Shown: one piece after another, positions 36,745 to 44,724 of the stretch
Layout: every line of letters begins with the position of its first letter
How positions within the stretch are numbered: the first letter of the stretch is position 1
Source: an uncultured Blautia sp.
GTDB lineage: Bacteria; Bacillota; Clostridia; Lachnospirales; Lachnospiraceae
Assembly: GCA_900542045.1 (NCBI GenBank)
Contig: UQMI01000008.1
Location: 1-64,000 of the forward strand
Direction: 5' to 3'
DNA length: 64,000 nt
Position numbers and translations under genes: made by a program
The notes under the pieces: model-generated
What the model was told of the DNA's origin: nothing
The model's database searches: none
Seen by the model: only the letters and a program-made list of their open reading frames with translations

Positions 36745-39045
36745 TTATCTTTTTCTTTTCTTTCTTCTGGGCTGAGACTGCAGATTACCCTCTTTTGTCT
36801 GCGCATCTGCTCTGCTGATCTCATGCTCTTCTGCTCCGCTCTTATACTCTGCTTTTCTGGCTTCCACGGCAGAGCCAGCCGCCGCCACTGCAAGTGGTCC
36901 ATCCGGAAGAAAATCATTTTTCTTCTTGGTCACAAACCACATAGCACCGGTAAGGCATACAGAAGAATAAGCACCGCACACGATTCCAACCATCAAAGGC
37001 ATGGCGAATTCCCGGATAGAAGAAACACCCAGAACATATAGCACTGCTACCATGATGAATGTAGTCAGTGATGTATAGATACTTCTGGTCAGCGTCTGCG
37101 TAATGCTCAGATTTACCACATCGCTCAACGGCTGATTCTTTCCCCGGATACGCAGATTCTCACGAATACGGTCGAAAATAACGATTGTTGCATTAATGGA
37201 ATAACCTACGATTGTCAGCATACAGGCAATAAAGGTACTTCCCACTGCTGTCCTGGAAACCGCATAAAAAGTCAGCACAACCAGAACGTCATGTACCAGA
37301 GCCAGGACAGCGCTTCCGGCAAACCGGATATCTTTAAACCGGAACCAGATATACAGCAGCATAAACAGAGTTGCAACAGCAACGGCAACCACTGCATCCC
37401 GACGCATCTCTGCACTAATCGTAGATGAGATATTTTCTGCAGTGATTGTACTTGCGTCCACACCAAACTCATCTGCCAGCGCCTGATTCATCGCATCTCT
37501 CTGCTCCAGATCCAGAGTCACAGTCTTGATGACTACCTGATTGCTTCCTACTACTTTCTGTGCCTGCGCATTGGCGTCTCCAGTCACTTCCTCTACCAGA
37601 GGCATCACTTCCGAGTCAATCTGCGCAATGTCCATATCTTCATTGAAGGTCACAGTAGTCGAGGTCCCCCCCTGGAATTCCAGGCTGTAATTCAGAGCGC
37701 TTCCATTCGTATTATTATGAATCAGCATAGCAACCGGTCCAGCCAGAATCAGCACCAGTGAAACCACAAAGAAGACATGCCTCTTTCCAAGGAAATTGAC
37801 AGTTCTTCTTGTTTTGACGCGGCCATAAAACTTCTCGTCACGGAAGCCAATTGCATACATGGCGTTGACAATCAGTCTGGAAACCACAAGAGCCGTGAAC
37901 ATGGAGATTACAATACCCATAGCCAATGTATAGGCAAAGCCCTTTACAGTTCCAGACCCAAGCCACATCAATACAAAAGCTGCGATCAGCGTAGTGATAT
38001 TTCCATCGAAAATAGCAGAAAATGCTTTCTGGAATCCTGCCTTTATGGAAGACTTCACGCTGATGCCGGCAGTAATCTCTTCCCGGATACGGGCATAGAT
38101 AATGACATTGGCATCCACAGCCATACCAATACCCAGTATAATACCCGCGATACCGGGCAGGGTAAGGGTGATATCAAAGGCATTCAACGTCACCAGCATC
38201 AGACCGGTATAGATCAGAAGCGCAATACCAGACACCAGTCCTGGCATCCGATATACCGCGATCATAAAAATAATAACGATCACAAGCCCGATAACGCCTG
38301 CCAGTACACTTGTAGAAATGGCTTCTTCTCCTAATTGAGCCGCCACCACATTAGAACGGAGCTCTGTCAATTCCAGAGACAGAGAACCGATACGAATGTA
38401 GGATGCCAGTTCTCTCGCTTCTTCCAGCGACGCCATACCGGAAATTTCTGCCTGTCCTCCGGTAATCGCCTCGTTCACACTGGGATTGCTGATGATCTCA
38501 TTATCGTAAACAATGGCAATGGTCTTACCTACATTTTCTTCCGTAGCCTGAGCAAATTTTTCTCTTCCTTCATCTGTCATAGTCAGTGTAACTACATACT
38601 GACTTGAGCTGGTAGTCTGAGACTGTCTTGCCACACCTTCCGCATCCGCAATATCCGATCCTTCCAGTACCACATTGCCTTCTTCATCCTGAAAAGTAAG
38701 AGATCCTGGCTTGCCAAGTTCTTCCAGAATAGCATTGGCATCTGTCACACCGGGAATTTCCACGTTGATACGGTTGCTGCCTTCCTGGTAAACCTGCGCT
38801 TCTGTACTGTATTGTTCCACACGTTTCTGCAGCTTATAGATCGTATCAGCCATGTCTTCGCTGGAAGGATTTTCCTCCTTAGCTTCATAGGTAATACTGA
38901 CACCACCTGCCAAATCCAGACCCGTCTTGATATTTCTGGCTGCACCGGTTCCTGTAGGTCCAAACCCTACAATAGAAGTGTATCCGAGAAGCCCAAGGAT
39001 CACAACTGTCAGAATCAGTACAAGTATTCCATTGCTTTTTTTCAT
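36745..39045 (-). CDS. secDF: Fused protein translocase SecDF
   Basis: The protein has 766 residues with SecD and SecF joined in one chain. The SecD part (1-~400) has helix 1, the extracytoplasmic P1 domain (KTGLDLAGGVSITYE, RINVEIPGV) and five helices with GIGMAVDANVIIYARIREE (positions near 310). The SecF part starts near 425 with LEFQGGTSTTV and ends with VGYSINATIVIFDRIREN and further helices. The C-terminal tail is basic (PRRKKRKR). It uses proton flow to assist preprotein release. It starts 21 bases after scfB, which supports the co-occurrence of SCIFF maturation and secretion genes known in Clostridia. Confidence 0.97.
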   Translation of the reverse strand: MKKSNGILVLILTVVILGLLGYTSIVGFGPTGTGAARNIKTGLDLAGGVSITYEAKEENPSSEDMADTIYKLQKRVEQYSTEAQVYQEGSNRINVEIPGVTDANAILEELGKPGSLTFQDEEGNVVLEGSDIADAEGVARQSQTTSSSQYVVTLTMTDEGREKFAQATEENVGKTIAIVYDNEIISNPSVNEAITGGQAEISGMASLEEARELASYIRIGSLSLELTELRSNVVAAQLGEEAISTSVLAGVIGLVIVIIFMIAVYRMPGLVSGIALLIYTGLMLVTLNAFDITLTLPGIAGIILGIGMAVDANVIIYARIREEITAGISVKSSIKAGFQKAFSAIFDGNITTLIAAFVLMWLGSGTVKGFAYTLAMGIVISMFTALVVSRLIVNAMYAIGFRDEKFYGRVKTRRTVNFLGKRHVFFVVSLVLILAGPVAMLIHNNTNGSALNYSLEFQGGTSTTVTFNEDMDIAQIDSEVMPLVEEVTGDANAQAQKVVGSNQVVIKTVTLDLEQRDAMNQALADEFGVDASTITAENISSTISAEMRRDAVVAVAVATLFMLLYIWFRFKDIRFAGSAVLALVHDVLVVLTFYAVSRTAVGSTFIACMLTIVGYSINATIVIFDRIRENLRIRGKNQPLSDVVNLSITQTLTRSIYTSLTTFIMVAVLYVLGVSSIREFAMPLMVGIVCGAYSSVCLTGAMWFVTKKKNDFLPDGPLAVAAAGSAVEARKAEYKSGAEEHEISRADAQTKEGNLQSQPRRKKRKR

Positions 39046-39066
39046 TTTCTTTCCCTTCTTACTTTA

Positions 39067-40428
39067 TTATTCTGCCAAAGCGGCTTTTATCATAATGGCG
39101 CATTCCACACGTTTCCGCTGGAGTTCGCAGCCAATTTCATAAGTATCCTGAATGTTTCCATGGAAATGATAGGAATTTGCCGCACAGCCGCCGCTGCAGT
39201 AGAATCTGGCAAAGCAATTCTGACAGGCCTCTTTTGTATACACATTGCATCCTGCAAATTCCTCCCTGACATTCTCCGCCTGCAATCCATGGAATACATC
39301 GCCCATTTTATATTTTTCTTCTCCCACAAACTGATGACAGGGATACAGATCTCCCCATGGAGTCACTGCCAGATATTCCGTTCCGGAGCCACAGCCGGAC
39401 AGCCTCTTATATACACATGGCCCCCCTGTAAGATCGATCATAAAATGGAAAAAGTTGAACCCTCTGCCTTCCTTTTCACGGACAACCATCTCCCGGGCCA
39501 GCGTATCATATTCCTGACAGATCCTGGGAATATCTTCCTCCCGAATCGCATAGGGTTCCTCCGGCTGCGCCACAACAGGTTCCACGGAAATCTGTTTGAA
39601 GCCCAGATCCGCCAGATGCAGCACATCCTGCGCAAAATCCAGATTGTAGTGGGTAAAAGTCCCACGTACATAATACCTCTCCTGATTCCGGCTCTCTGCC
39701 AGCTTCTGAAATTTGGGAAGGATCAGGTCGTAGCTGCCTGCTCCTTTCGGGAACGGCCGCATATGGTCATGTACAGATTTTCTGCCGTCAATGCTGAGCA
39801 CAACATTAGACATCTCCTGATTGACAAATTCCATCACTTCCTCATTGAGCAGCACTCCATTGGTAGTAAGAGTAAAACGGAACTTTTTGTTATGAAGCTT
39901 CTCCTGCTCTCTTCCATATTTTACCAGATCTTTTACCACCTGCCAGTTCATCAGCGGTTCTCCGCCAAAAAAGTCCACTTCCAGATTTTTCCGGGCACCG
40001 GAATTGGCAATGAGGAAATCCAGCGCCTGTTTTCCCACTTCATAAGACATCAGCTCTCTGTGGCCGTGGTATTCGCCTTCTTCTGCAAAACAATACCGGC
40101 AGGCCAGATTACAGTCATGCGCAATATGGAGACACAGCGCCTTGACCACTGTCTGATGACGTTTAAAATCCTTCACGGCTTCCCGGTAAATATCTTCTGT
40201 AAACAGCATTCCCTGTTCTTTCAGAGTATCGCATTCTTCCAGGGCAGTTTCCAGATCCTCCCTTGAATAGGTACCGGACAGCTGCCGCTGTACTTCTTCG
40301 TTTGTACATCCCTTGTCCAACAGAGCAACCACATCATAAACAATCTCGTCCACCACGTGGATGCATCCGCTGTTAATGTCCAGAACAATATTGTATCCAT
40401 TGTTCTTATACTGATGTATCCGATTCAT
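39067..40428 (-). CDS. scfB: SCIFF peptide radical SAM maturase
   Basis: The protein has 453 residues. An N-terminal RiPP precursor-recognition-like region (VLDINSGCIHVVDEIVYDVV, split as VLDINSGCIHV and VDEIVYDVV) precedes the radical SAM motif CNLACRYCF (CxxxCxxC) near residue 104. A C-terminal SPASM region follows, with cysteines in GPCVYK, SGCGSG, YPCHQF and CQNCFARFYCSGGCA that would hold auxiliary [4Fe-4S] clusters. In characterised relatives the enzyme makes thioether crosslinks in the six-cysteine SCIFF peptide. Its precursor gene scfA is just upstream, separated by a strong terminator, so scfB is probably expressed at a lower level than scfA. Confidence 0.96.
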   Translation of the reverse strand: MNRIHQYKNNGYNIVLDINSGCIHVVDEIVYDVVALLDKGCTNEEVQRQLSGTYSREDLETALEECDTLKEQGMLFTEDIYREAVKDFKRHQTVVKALCLHIAHDCNLACRYCFAEEGEYHGHRELMSYEVGKQALDFLIANSGARKNLEVDFFGGEPLMNWQVVKDLVKYGREQEKLHNKKFRFTLTTNGVLLNEEVMEFVNQEMSNVVLSIDGRKSVHDHMRPFPKGAGSYDLILPKFQKLAESRNQERYYVRGTFTHYNLDFAQDVLHLADLGFKQISVEPVVAQPEEPYAIREEDIPRICQEYDTLAREMVVREKEGRGFNFFHFMIDLTGGPCVYKRLSGCGSGTEYLAVTPWGDLYPCHQFVGEEKYKMGDVFHGLQAENVREEFAGCNVYTKEACQNCFARFYCSGGCAANSYHFHGNIQDTYEIGCELQRKRVECAIMIKAALAE

Positions 40429-40524
40429 GTTCTAACAATCCTTTCATCGTATTGTATCCTGCTGGAAAAACCAAACGCTTCGTTTCCTGCTGTCAGAGCA
40501 AAATATTCCGCTTCCCTTCAGGAT

Positions 40525-40580
40525 AAAAAAGAATCCTGCATCACAGGATTCTCCGCCTGCGGCGGGTTGCTTTTGGCAAC
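40525..40580 (-). terminator. Strong terminator between scfA and scfB (three-hairpin repeat, copy A)
   Basis: Read on the minus strand: GTTGC/GCAAC hairpin (40580-40566), CCGCC-GCA-GGCGG hairpin (40565-40553), then GAATCCTG/CAGGATTC (40551-40531) and six U (40530-40525). The last hairpin is a classical intrinsic terminator. The same three-part element recurs near 59504-59557 and, diverged, at 43769-43826. Confidence 0.85.
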
Positions 40581-40590
40581 ACACAAGAAT

Positions 40591-40614
40591 AAGCAGCGGC
40601 GATAACCGCTGCTT
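40591..40614 (-). terminator. First hairpin after scfA
   Basis: AAGCAGCGG (40591-40599) / CCGCTGCTT (40606-40614), followed by ATTCTTGTG on the minus strand. The U-tract is weak, so this may stabilise the scfA transcript end while the stronger terminator lies downstream. Confidence 0.55.
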
Positions 40615-40649
40615 ACCATCTTAAACCTTATGCATCGTGGGAACAGATC

Positions 40650-40790
40650 TTACTTATGTTCACAGCTCTGATTTCCCACTGTACAGGAAGTCTTACATGC
40701 AGACTGGCAGGAAGTCTGGCACTCACCACATCCGCCTTTCTTAACTGTGTTCTGCAGATTTTTTGTATTTAAGGTTTTAATATGTTTCAT
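40650..40790 (-). CDS. scfA: SCIFF ribosomal peptide precursor (six cysteines)
   Basis: The peptide has 46 residues from the ATG at 40790 behind AGGAGG. The N-terminal leader MKHIKTLNTKNLQNT is followed by a core with exactly six cysteines at 21, 24, 28, 32, 36 and 43. This matches the SCIFF family ('six cysteines in forty-five residues'), found in nearly all Clostridia. The neighbouring radical SAM enzyme scfB crosslinks such cysteines to nearby residues. The biological role of SCIFF is not established. The gene has its own consensus promoter (40824-40853) and its own terminators, pointing to high expression. Confidence 0.97.
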   Translation of the reverse strand: MKHIKTLNTKNLQNTVKKGGCGECQTSCQSACKTSCTVGNQSCEHK

Positions 40791-40823
40791 TTCTATATTC
40801 CTCCTGTGTTTTATTCTCGGTTG

Positions 40824-40853
40824 ATTATAACACACTATACCCTTGGTTGACAA
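40824..40853 (-). promoter_or_regulatory. scfA promoter
   Basis: On the minus strand, -35 TTGTCA (40853-40848), 18-base spacer, -10 TATAAT (40829-40824). It is one of the best matches to consensus in the window. Confidence 0.8.
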
Positions 40854-40896
40854 GTGCGCACCTTTTTTCTCCTCGATATTTTATTGCTATTCCGCT

Positions 40897-41247
40897 TCAT
40901 GACAGCATTCCTCCCAGAATGCCGCCGGCCAGACACATGCCCAAAGTAGTCAGCGCCTGAGAAGCATTCATATAAATCTGCTTCTCGGATATCCAGGACA
41001 CTCCCACAAGAAGAGTGAAGTAACAGACACCCAGAAGAAGTCCCCATAAATATTTTCTATTCCCAATCTTTTTTCCCAGCACGAATCCTCCCAGGAAGCA
41101 GGAAAGTATGTACACGACTACAATCCCCATTTCCACCACAGTTTCCTGCAAATCCATTTTATAAAGAAGAAACGCCAGAAGAAGCAGAAAGACTCCTGTC
41201 ACCAGATAGGAACAGAGCAAAGAACGCAACAGTGATTTTATCTTCAT
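40897..41247 (-). CDS. TIGR04086-type small membrane protein
   Basis: The protein has 116 residues with four predicted helices, glycine-rich at the second (SCFLGGFVLGKKIGNRKYLWG) and last (LAGGILGGMLS). The size, topology and location directly before the SCIFF peptide fit the TIGR04086 family, commonly found between yajC and scfA in Clostridia. Its function is unknown. The start is the ATG at 41247. Its ribosome binding site (GGGAGGG) forms the 3' arm of the hairpin at 41252-41283. Confidence 0.85.
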   Translation of the reverse strand: MKIKSLLRSLLCSYLVTGVFLLLLAFLLYKMDLQETVVEMGIVVVYILSCFLGGFVLGKKIGNRKYLWGLLLGVCYFTLLVGVSWISEKQIYMNASQALTTLGMCLAGGILGGMLS

Positions 41248-41251
41248 AAAA

Positions 41252-41283
41252 CAACCCTCCCACTTCAATATATGGGAGGGTTG
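41252..41283 (-). terminator. Hairpin that ends the surface-protein transcript and covers a ribosome binding site
   Basis: CAACCCTCCCA (41252-41262) pairs perfectly over 11 bp with TGGGAGGGTTG (41273-41283), with a 10-base loop, followed on the minus strand by four U and then the ATG of the TIGR04086 gene. It is 12 bases after the surface-protein stop codon. The 3' arm is the only Shine-Dalgarno of the next gene. Confidence 0.8.
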
Positions 41284-41295
41284 TACGTGATATGC

Positions 41296-42960
41296 TTATT
41301 TTTTTCTTCTGTTCAGCATGGAAAACACAACTGCCAGGATTACCAGCAATGCGCCAATGCCAATAAGAACAAACGGCATGATATTGGTGGTATCTCCGGT
41401 TTTTACCGTCTTTACAGAAGAAGAACTGCTGCCAGATGCACTTCTGTTCGTGTTGCTGCCGGAACTGGAAGAACTCTGTTTTGAACTTCCAGAATTGCTG
41501 CTTCCTGTGCTGCTTCCTGTATTGACGGAAGAAGAACTGCTGCTGTTATTACTGCTGCTACTGCTTCCTGTGGAGGAGCCGGAACTGTTCCCGGTTGTGC
41601 TGTTCCCGGAAGAACTGCTGCTTCCATATCCATTATCCGCGATATCCCCACCTACCAGCGGTTTGCTTCCTGCAATTCCAAAGGGACTGAAGGAATCGGT
41701 GGAGAACACCATTGTGCTTCCGTATACCTCCGGAACGATTGTCTCAATCGACCCATCCGGACGGATATGCTGGATTGTATATTCATAGCCTTCGATAGCC
41801 GGCATGGTTACCTGAACAGACTCTCCTTCCGGAATCGTATATTCTGTATCATTCAGCAAATCCCAGAGCTGAAATTCATATGCCTGGAAAGTAGAAGCAT
41901 CCTCCGCATTGGTGAATGCAAATCCGGAACCATCTGACACACGGAACTGCACATACCAGGGAAGAAAATCCGCGGATACGGTAATCCCCTGACTGGTATG
42001 ATTGGCAGCTGCCGCTGCCGCCTGTTCTTCCAGGGTCATATCTTCCGATACTGTCTCCGGCCGCTCCTCTTCCATGACAAGCTCCATGGGATTGTCCGGA
42101 ATCTCTGTAATCTCCGGCTTTTCTGTTACTTCCGGGTTCTCAGAAGGCTTTTCTGCGGAATCTTCTGTCTCACCGGCAGCCTCTGTCTCATCAGCAGATT
42201 CTGTTCCGTCCGCCGAATCTCCTTTGTCCTGACCGGAACTGTCAGAACTCTCTTCCCCGTCATCTTCCAGAGAATCTGTGGAATCTTCTTCCTTCGGATC
42301 TTCTTTTTCTGTATCTTCTTTCAGATCTGCATCTTCTTCCAGATCTTCAGCGGTTCCTTCATTCCCAATGTCTTCGTCCGACTCTGTGCTGTCCTGTCTG
42401 TCCTCTGCATTCTCTTCGTCCGGATCCGGTGTCACAGTCACTTCCGGCAACTGTGTAGGCTCCGGCGTAACCGATGGTGTCTCCGTAATCTCAGGAGTTT
42501 CTGTAACTGTCGGTGTCTCCGTCACGGCCGGTGTGGTCGGTGTCTCCGTTGCTGCCGGAGTTTCTGTCACTGCCGGCGCCAGACTCTTCACATACACGGT
42601 CACTGTACCGGTCACTGTCCGCTTCTCACTGTTAAATCCTTTTACATTTGAAAAATCTTCTGTACAATTGCTGTCTGCTGTAAATATCACTTCGTACGAA
42701 CTGGAATAAGAAGAAGGAACTGCCTTATCATCTTTCCATTTCAGAGTTCCATAACTGCTGGCCGGCAGAGAAATCTTCGATAATGCCTTTGGCGTATCGA
42801 CAGTAACAGAAGCCGGTATCAAATCCCCTTTCTCCAGACTCTTGCTCTCTGCAAAAATCAAATGCACACTGATACTGGTCAGCATAAGACACATGGCAAC
42901 CATTGTTCCAAACAACCGAAACAAACGTTTACGCATTCTCTCTCTTTTTCTTTTATTCAT
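41296..42960 (-). CDS. Sortase-type cell-wall surface protein
   Basis: The protein has 554 residues. The signal peptide spans about 1-38 (LFRLFGTMVAMCLMLTSISV). A small beta-rich domain (~40-125) contains YGTLKWKDDK and ends in GTVTVYVKSLAP. A TE-TP repeat region (ETPTTPAVTETP and similar, ~128-180) is followed by a very acidic region (~185-290). A second folded domain (~315-430) contains FLPWYVQFRVSDGSGF and EGYEYTIQHIRPDGS, and a ~100-residue serine-rich stalk follows. The C-terminus has VKTGDT, a hydrophobic helix and NRRKK, a non-LPXTG sortase-type sorting signal common in Lachnospiraceae. It is probably wall-anchored and exposed; its ligand is unknown. The promoter is at 43054-43082. Confidence 0.85.
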   Translation of the reverse strand: MNKRKRERMRKRLFRLFGTMVAMCLMLTSISVHLIFAESKSLEKGDLIPASVTVDTPKALSKISLPASSYGTLKWKDDKAVPSSYSSSYEVIFTADSNCTEDFSNVKGFNSEKRTVTGTVTVYVKSLAPAVTETPAATETPTTPAVTETPTVTETPEITETPSVTPEPTQLPEVTVTPDPDEENAEDRQDSTESDEDIGNEGTAEDLEEDADLKEDTEKEDPKEEDSTDSLEDDGEESSDSSGQDKGDSADGTESADETEAAGETEDSAEKPSENPEVTEKPEITEIPDNPMELVMEEERPETVSEDMTLEEQAAAAAANHTSQGITVSADFLPWYVQFRVSDGSGFAFTNAEDASTFQAYEFQLWDLLNDTEYTIPEGESVQVTMPAIEGYEYTIQHIRPDGSIETIVPEVYGSTMVFSTDSFSPFGIAGSKPLVGGDIADNGYGSSSSSGNSTTGNSSGSSTGSSSSSNNSSSSSSVNTGSSTGSSNSGSSKQSSSSSGSNTNRSASGSSSSSVKTVKTGDTTNIMPFVLIGIGALLVILAVVFSMLNRRKK

Positions 42961-43053
42961 TTTATTCGCACCTCATCTATATATAAGAAGGAAGAAAGCT
43001 TCCGCTTTCCCCACAATAATTCAATTCACATGGTCTTTCTAAACTGCGACTGT

Positions 43054-43082
43054 ATTATATCATATTTTTTCCTTTTTCGACA
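43054..43082 (-). promoter_or_regulatory. Promoter of the surface-protein gene
   Basis: On the minus strand, -35 TGTCGA (43082-43077), 17-base spacer, -10 TATAAT (43059-43054). It gives a leader of roughly 85 bases. Confidence 0.6.
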
Positions 43083-43103
43083 CCCCCTAATTATATTTTT
43101 TTC

Positions 43104-43706
43104 TCATTTTAATTTCATTAACAGAGAAAACTGACAGAAAATCCGTTTCACTTCTTCTGTTACCTCTTCAATCCCCTTTTCTGTCTCTGCCCAGTTTTCC
43201 TTTGTAATCCCATCAACTGATACCGGAGCCACATAAAACTCAGTTTCCGGGTACAGCAGCTGATAATACATCAGAGTTCTTCCTGCATGATAATTTTTAC
43301 AGCACAAAATTGCCTTTTTTACGGATATTCCAGCCTGCTCTGTGACTTTTCTGGAAAAAACAGCATTTTCATAAGTATACGTGGCCTGCTCCTCCCGAAG
43401 GATCGCCTCCTCCGGCACACCGTGGTACAGAAGAACCCTCTGCAGGAATTGCCACTCCGTTTCAAATCCCGTACCATAAACATCGCACTCTTGTCCCGCT
43501 TTTTCAAATGCCCCAACCGTTACACTATACTTGCCGCTGGGCAATATTCTGGCCGAACGTCCTTCCTGATAAAGCTCTGCCGCTTTCCGTGCCATATGCG
43601 GATACCCGTTTCCCGGCACAAAAATAATATCCGCCTGTTCAGGAAGCTGATCTTCTACAAAAATGCTGTCCCGGATTTTTTCCAGAAAATCATGATATCT
43701 TCTCAT
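43104..43706 (-). CDS. YdcF family (DUF218) protein
   Basis: The protein has 200 residues from the ATG at 43706 (AGGAGG upstream). ADIIFVPGNGYPHMARKAAEL (split as ADIIFVPGNG and YPHMARKAAEL), the ILPSGKY strand and EEQATYTYENAVFSRKV fit the DUF218 fold, including the conserved E-N pair in the last block. E. coli YdcF binds S-adenosylmethionine and SanA-like members affect the cell envelope; the role here is unknown. It has no membrane helix. It lies downstream of the amidase gene with a repeat element between them. Confidence 0.88.
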   Translation of the reverse strand: MRRYHDFLEKIRDSIFVEDQLPEQADIIFVPGNGYPHMARKAAELYQEGRSARILPSGKYSVTVGAFEKAGQECDVYGTGFETEWQFLQRVLLYHGVPEEAILREEQATYTYENAVFSRKVTEQAGISVKKAILCCKNYHAGRTLMYYQLLYPETEFYVAPVSVDGITKENWAETEKGIEEVTEEVKRIFCQFSLLMKLK

Positions 43707-43768
43707 AATGTATCCTCCTGCGCTTTCACTTTTTTTCTTACTGACCGTTCAGGAACCGCACTGCGGAA

Positions 43769-43826
43769 GGACACAAGATGTGTCCCGATGCAGGCGGAGA
43801 ATCCTGCCTGGCAGGATTCTTTTTTA
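43769..43826 (+). repeat. Three-hairpin repeat, copy C (diverged, inverted)
   Basis: GGACACA-AGA-TGTGTCC (43769-43785), then GCAGGCGG (43790-43797) and the stem GAATCCTGCC/GGCAGGATTC (43799-43819) followed by six T. The order matches copies A and B read on the minus strand, but here the terminator faces the plus strand, against both flanking genes. Confidence 0.7.
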
Positions 43827-43832
43827 TAAACT

Positions 43833-44600
43833 TTATCGGGTAGTAAGATACGTAGAATATCCTGCGTTCCGCAGCCTTTGTTCCATCCGGACTGCATTAT
43901 CCAGCTGCAGATAAGCTCCCACCTGTACTTTATACATTCCGTCATCTGCTAATAAAAACGCCGGATATCCTTCCGCCTGAAGCTGGTACAAAAGCCGATC
44001 CGCATAGGGCCTCTGCGCGTAGGTTCCCACCTGTACCCGATAATAAGTGGGACCTTCCACATCTTCTTCATTTAAAGTGCCCAAAATTGCATTGGCAATG
44101 GCCTGGGCCAATTCATCAAACCGTGTGTCAAATATTTCGTTGTCCTTATCCGAATTAATGAACCCTGCCTCCACCAGCAATGCCGGCATTCTGGTCCTGC
44201 GCAGCACCACCAGCCCGGGTCTCTCCTTGACACCGATTTCCCGAAAGCCCACCGTTCCCATGGCACCCAGGATATTCTCCGCCATCTCATACTTGATACC
44301 AGATTTATCATAAACCAGAACTTCTGCTCCGTTATACTGATTAGGGGCAGGACTGGAATTCCTGTGGAACGAAATAAAATAATCCGCTCCGGAACGATTG
44401 GCAATCGAAGCTTTCTCAAACGGCGTCTGATAAATGTCTGTAGTCCGTGTATACTCCACATCTACCCCATTGTTTTTCAAAATTTCCCCAACAGCCATTG
44501 TCAGCCGCAGAGTATCATCTTTTTCCTGCCTATCCTGATAAACCGCACCTGGATCGGTTCCCCCGTGACCTGCATCCAGCATTATTTTATATTCCGGCAA
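43833..44600 (-). CDS. N-acetylmuramoyl-L-alanine amidase with SPOR repeats (CwlC-like)
   Basis: The protein has 255 residues. The start is TTG at 44600 behind AAGGAG. The amidase_3 zinc domain (1-~175) has MLDAGHGGTDPGA, the FISFHRN metal histidine and the catalytic glutamate in LLVEAGFIN. Two SPOR-type repeats follow (YYRVQVGTYAQ and MYKVQVGAYLQ), which bind denuded glycan. There is no signal peptide. This layout is that of B. subtilis CwlC, made in the mother cell and released at lysis during sporulation. It is a sporulation hint only, as no sigma-factor site was identified. Confidence 0.93.
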   Translation of the reverse strand: MPEYKIMLDAGHGGTDPGAVYQDRQEKDDTLRLTMAVGEILKNNGVDVEYTRTTDIYQTPFEKASIANRSGADYFISFHRNSSPAPNQYNGAEVLVYDKSGIKYEMAENILGAMGTVGFREIGVKERPGLVVLRRTRMPALLVEAGFINSDKDNEIFDTRFDELAQAIANAILGTLNEEDVEGPTYYRVQVGTYAQRPYADRLLYQLQAEGYPAFLLADDGMYKVQVGAYLQLDNAVRMEQRLRNAGYSTYLTTR

Positions 44601-44724
44601 AGTGATTTCTCCTTGAAAAATTCTTTCATATTAATATATGTCATTCTTTTAAAATTGCCAGATATACCCGGCGGATTTCGTAACAGCAAATGTGCGTCGG
44701 CACAGATCTTTCCAGATTAAAAAA

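Noticed and set aside
38812-40266. 484-residue plus-strand frame over scfB and secDF
   Set aside because: It is antisense to two clearly conserved genes and has no motif of its own.
43833-44600. Phage or plasmid origin for the amidase/topB stretch
   Set aside because: No integrase, terminase, relaxase or other mobile genes lie around it, and gene style matches the rest of the chromosome.
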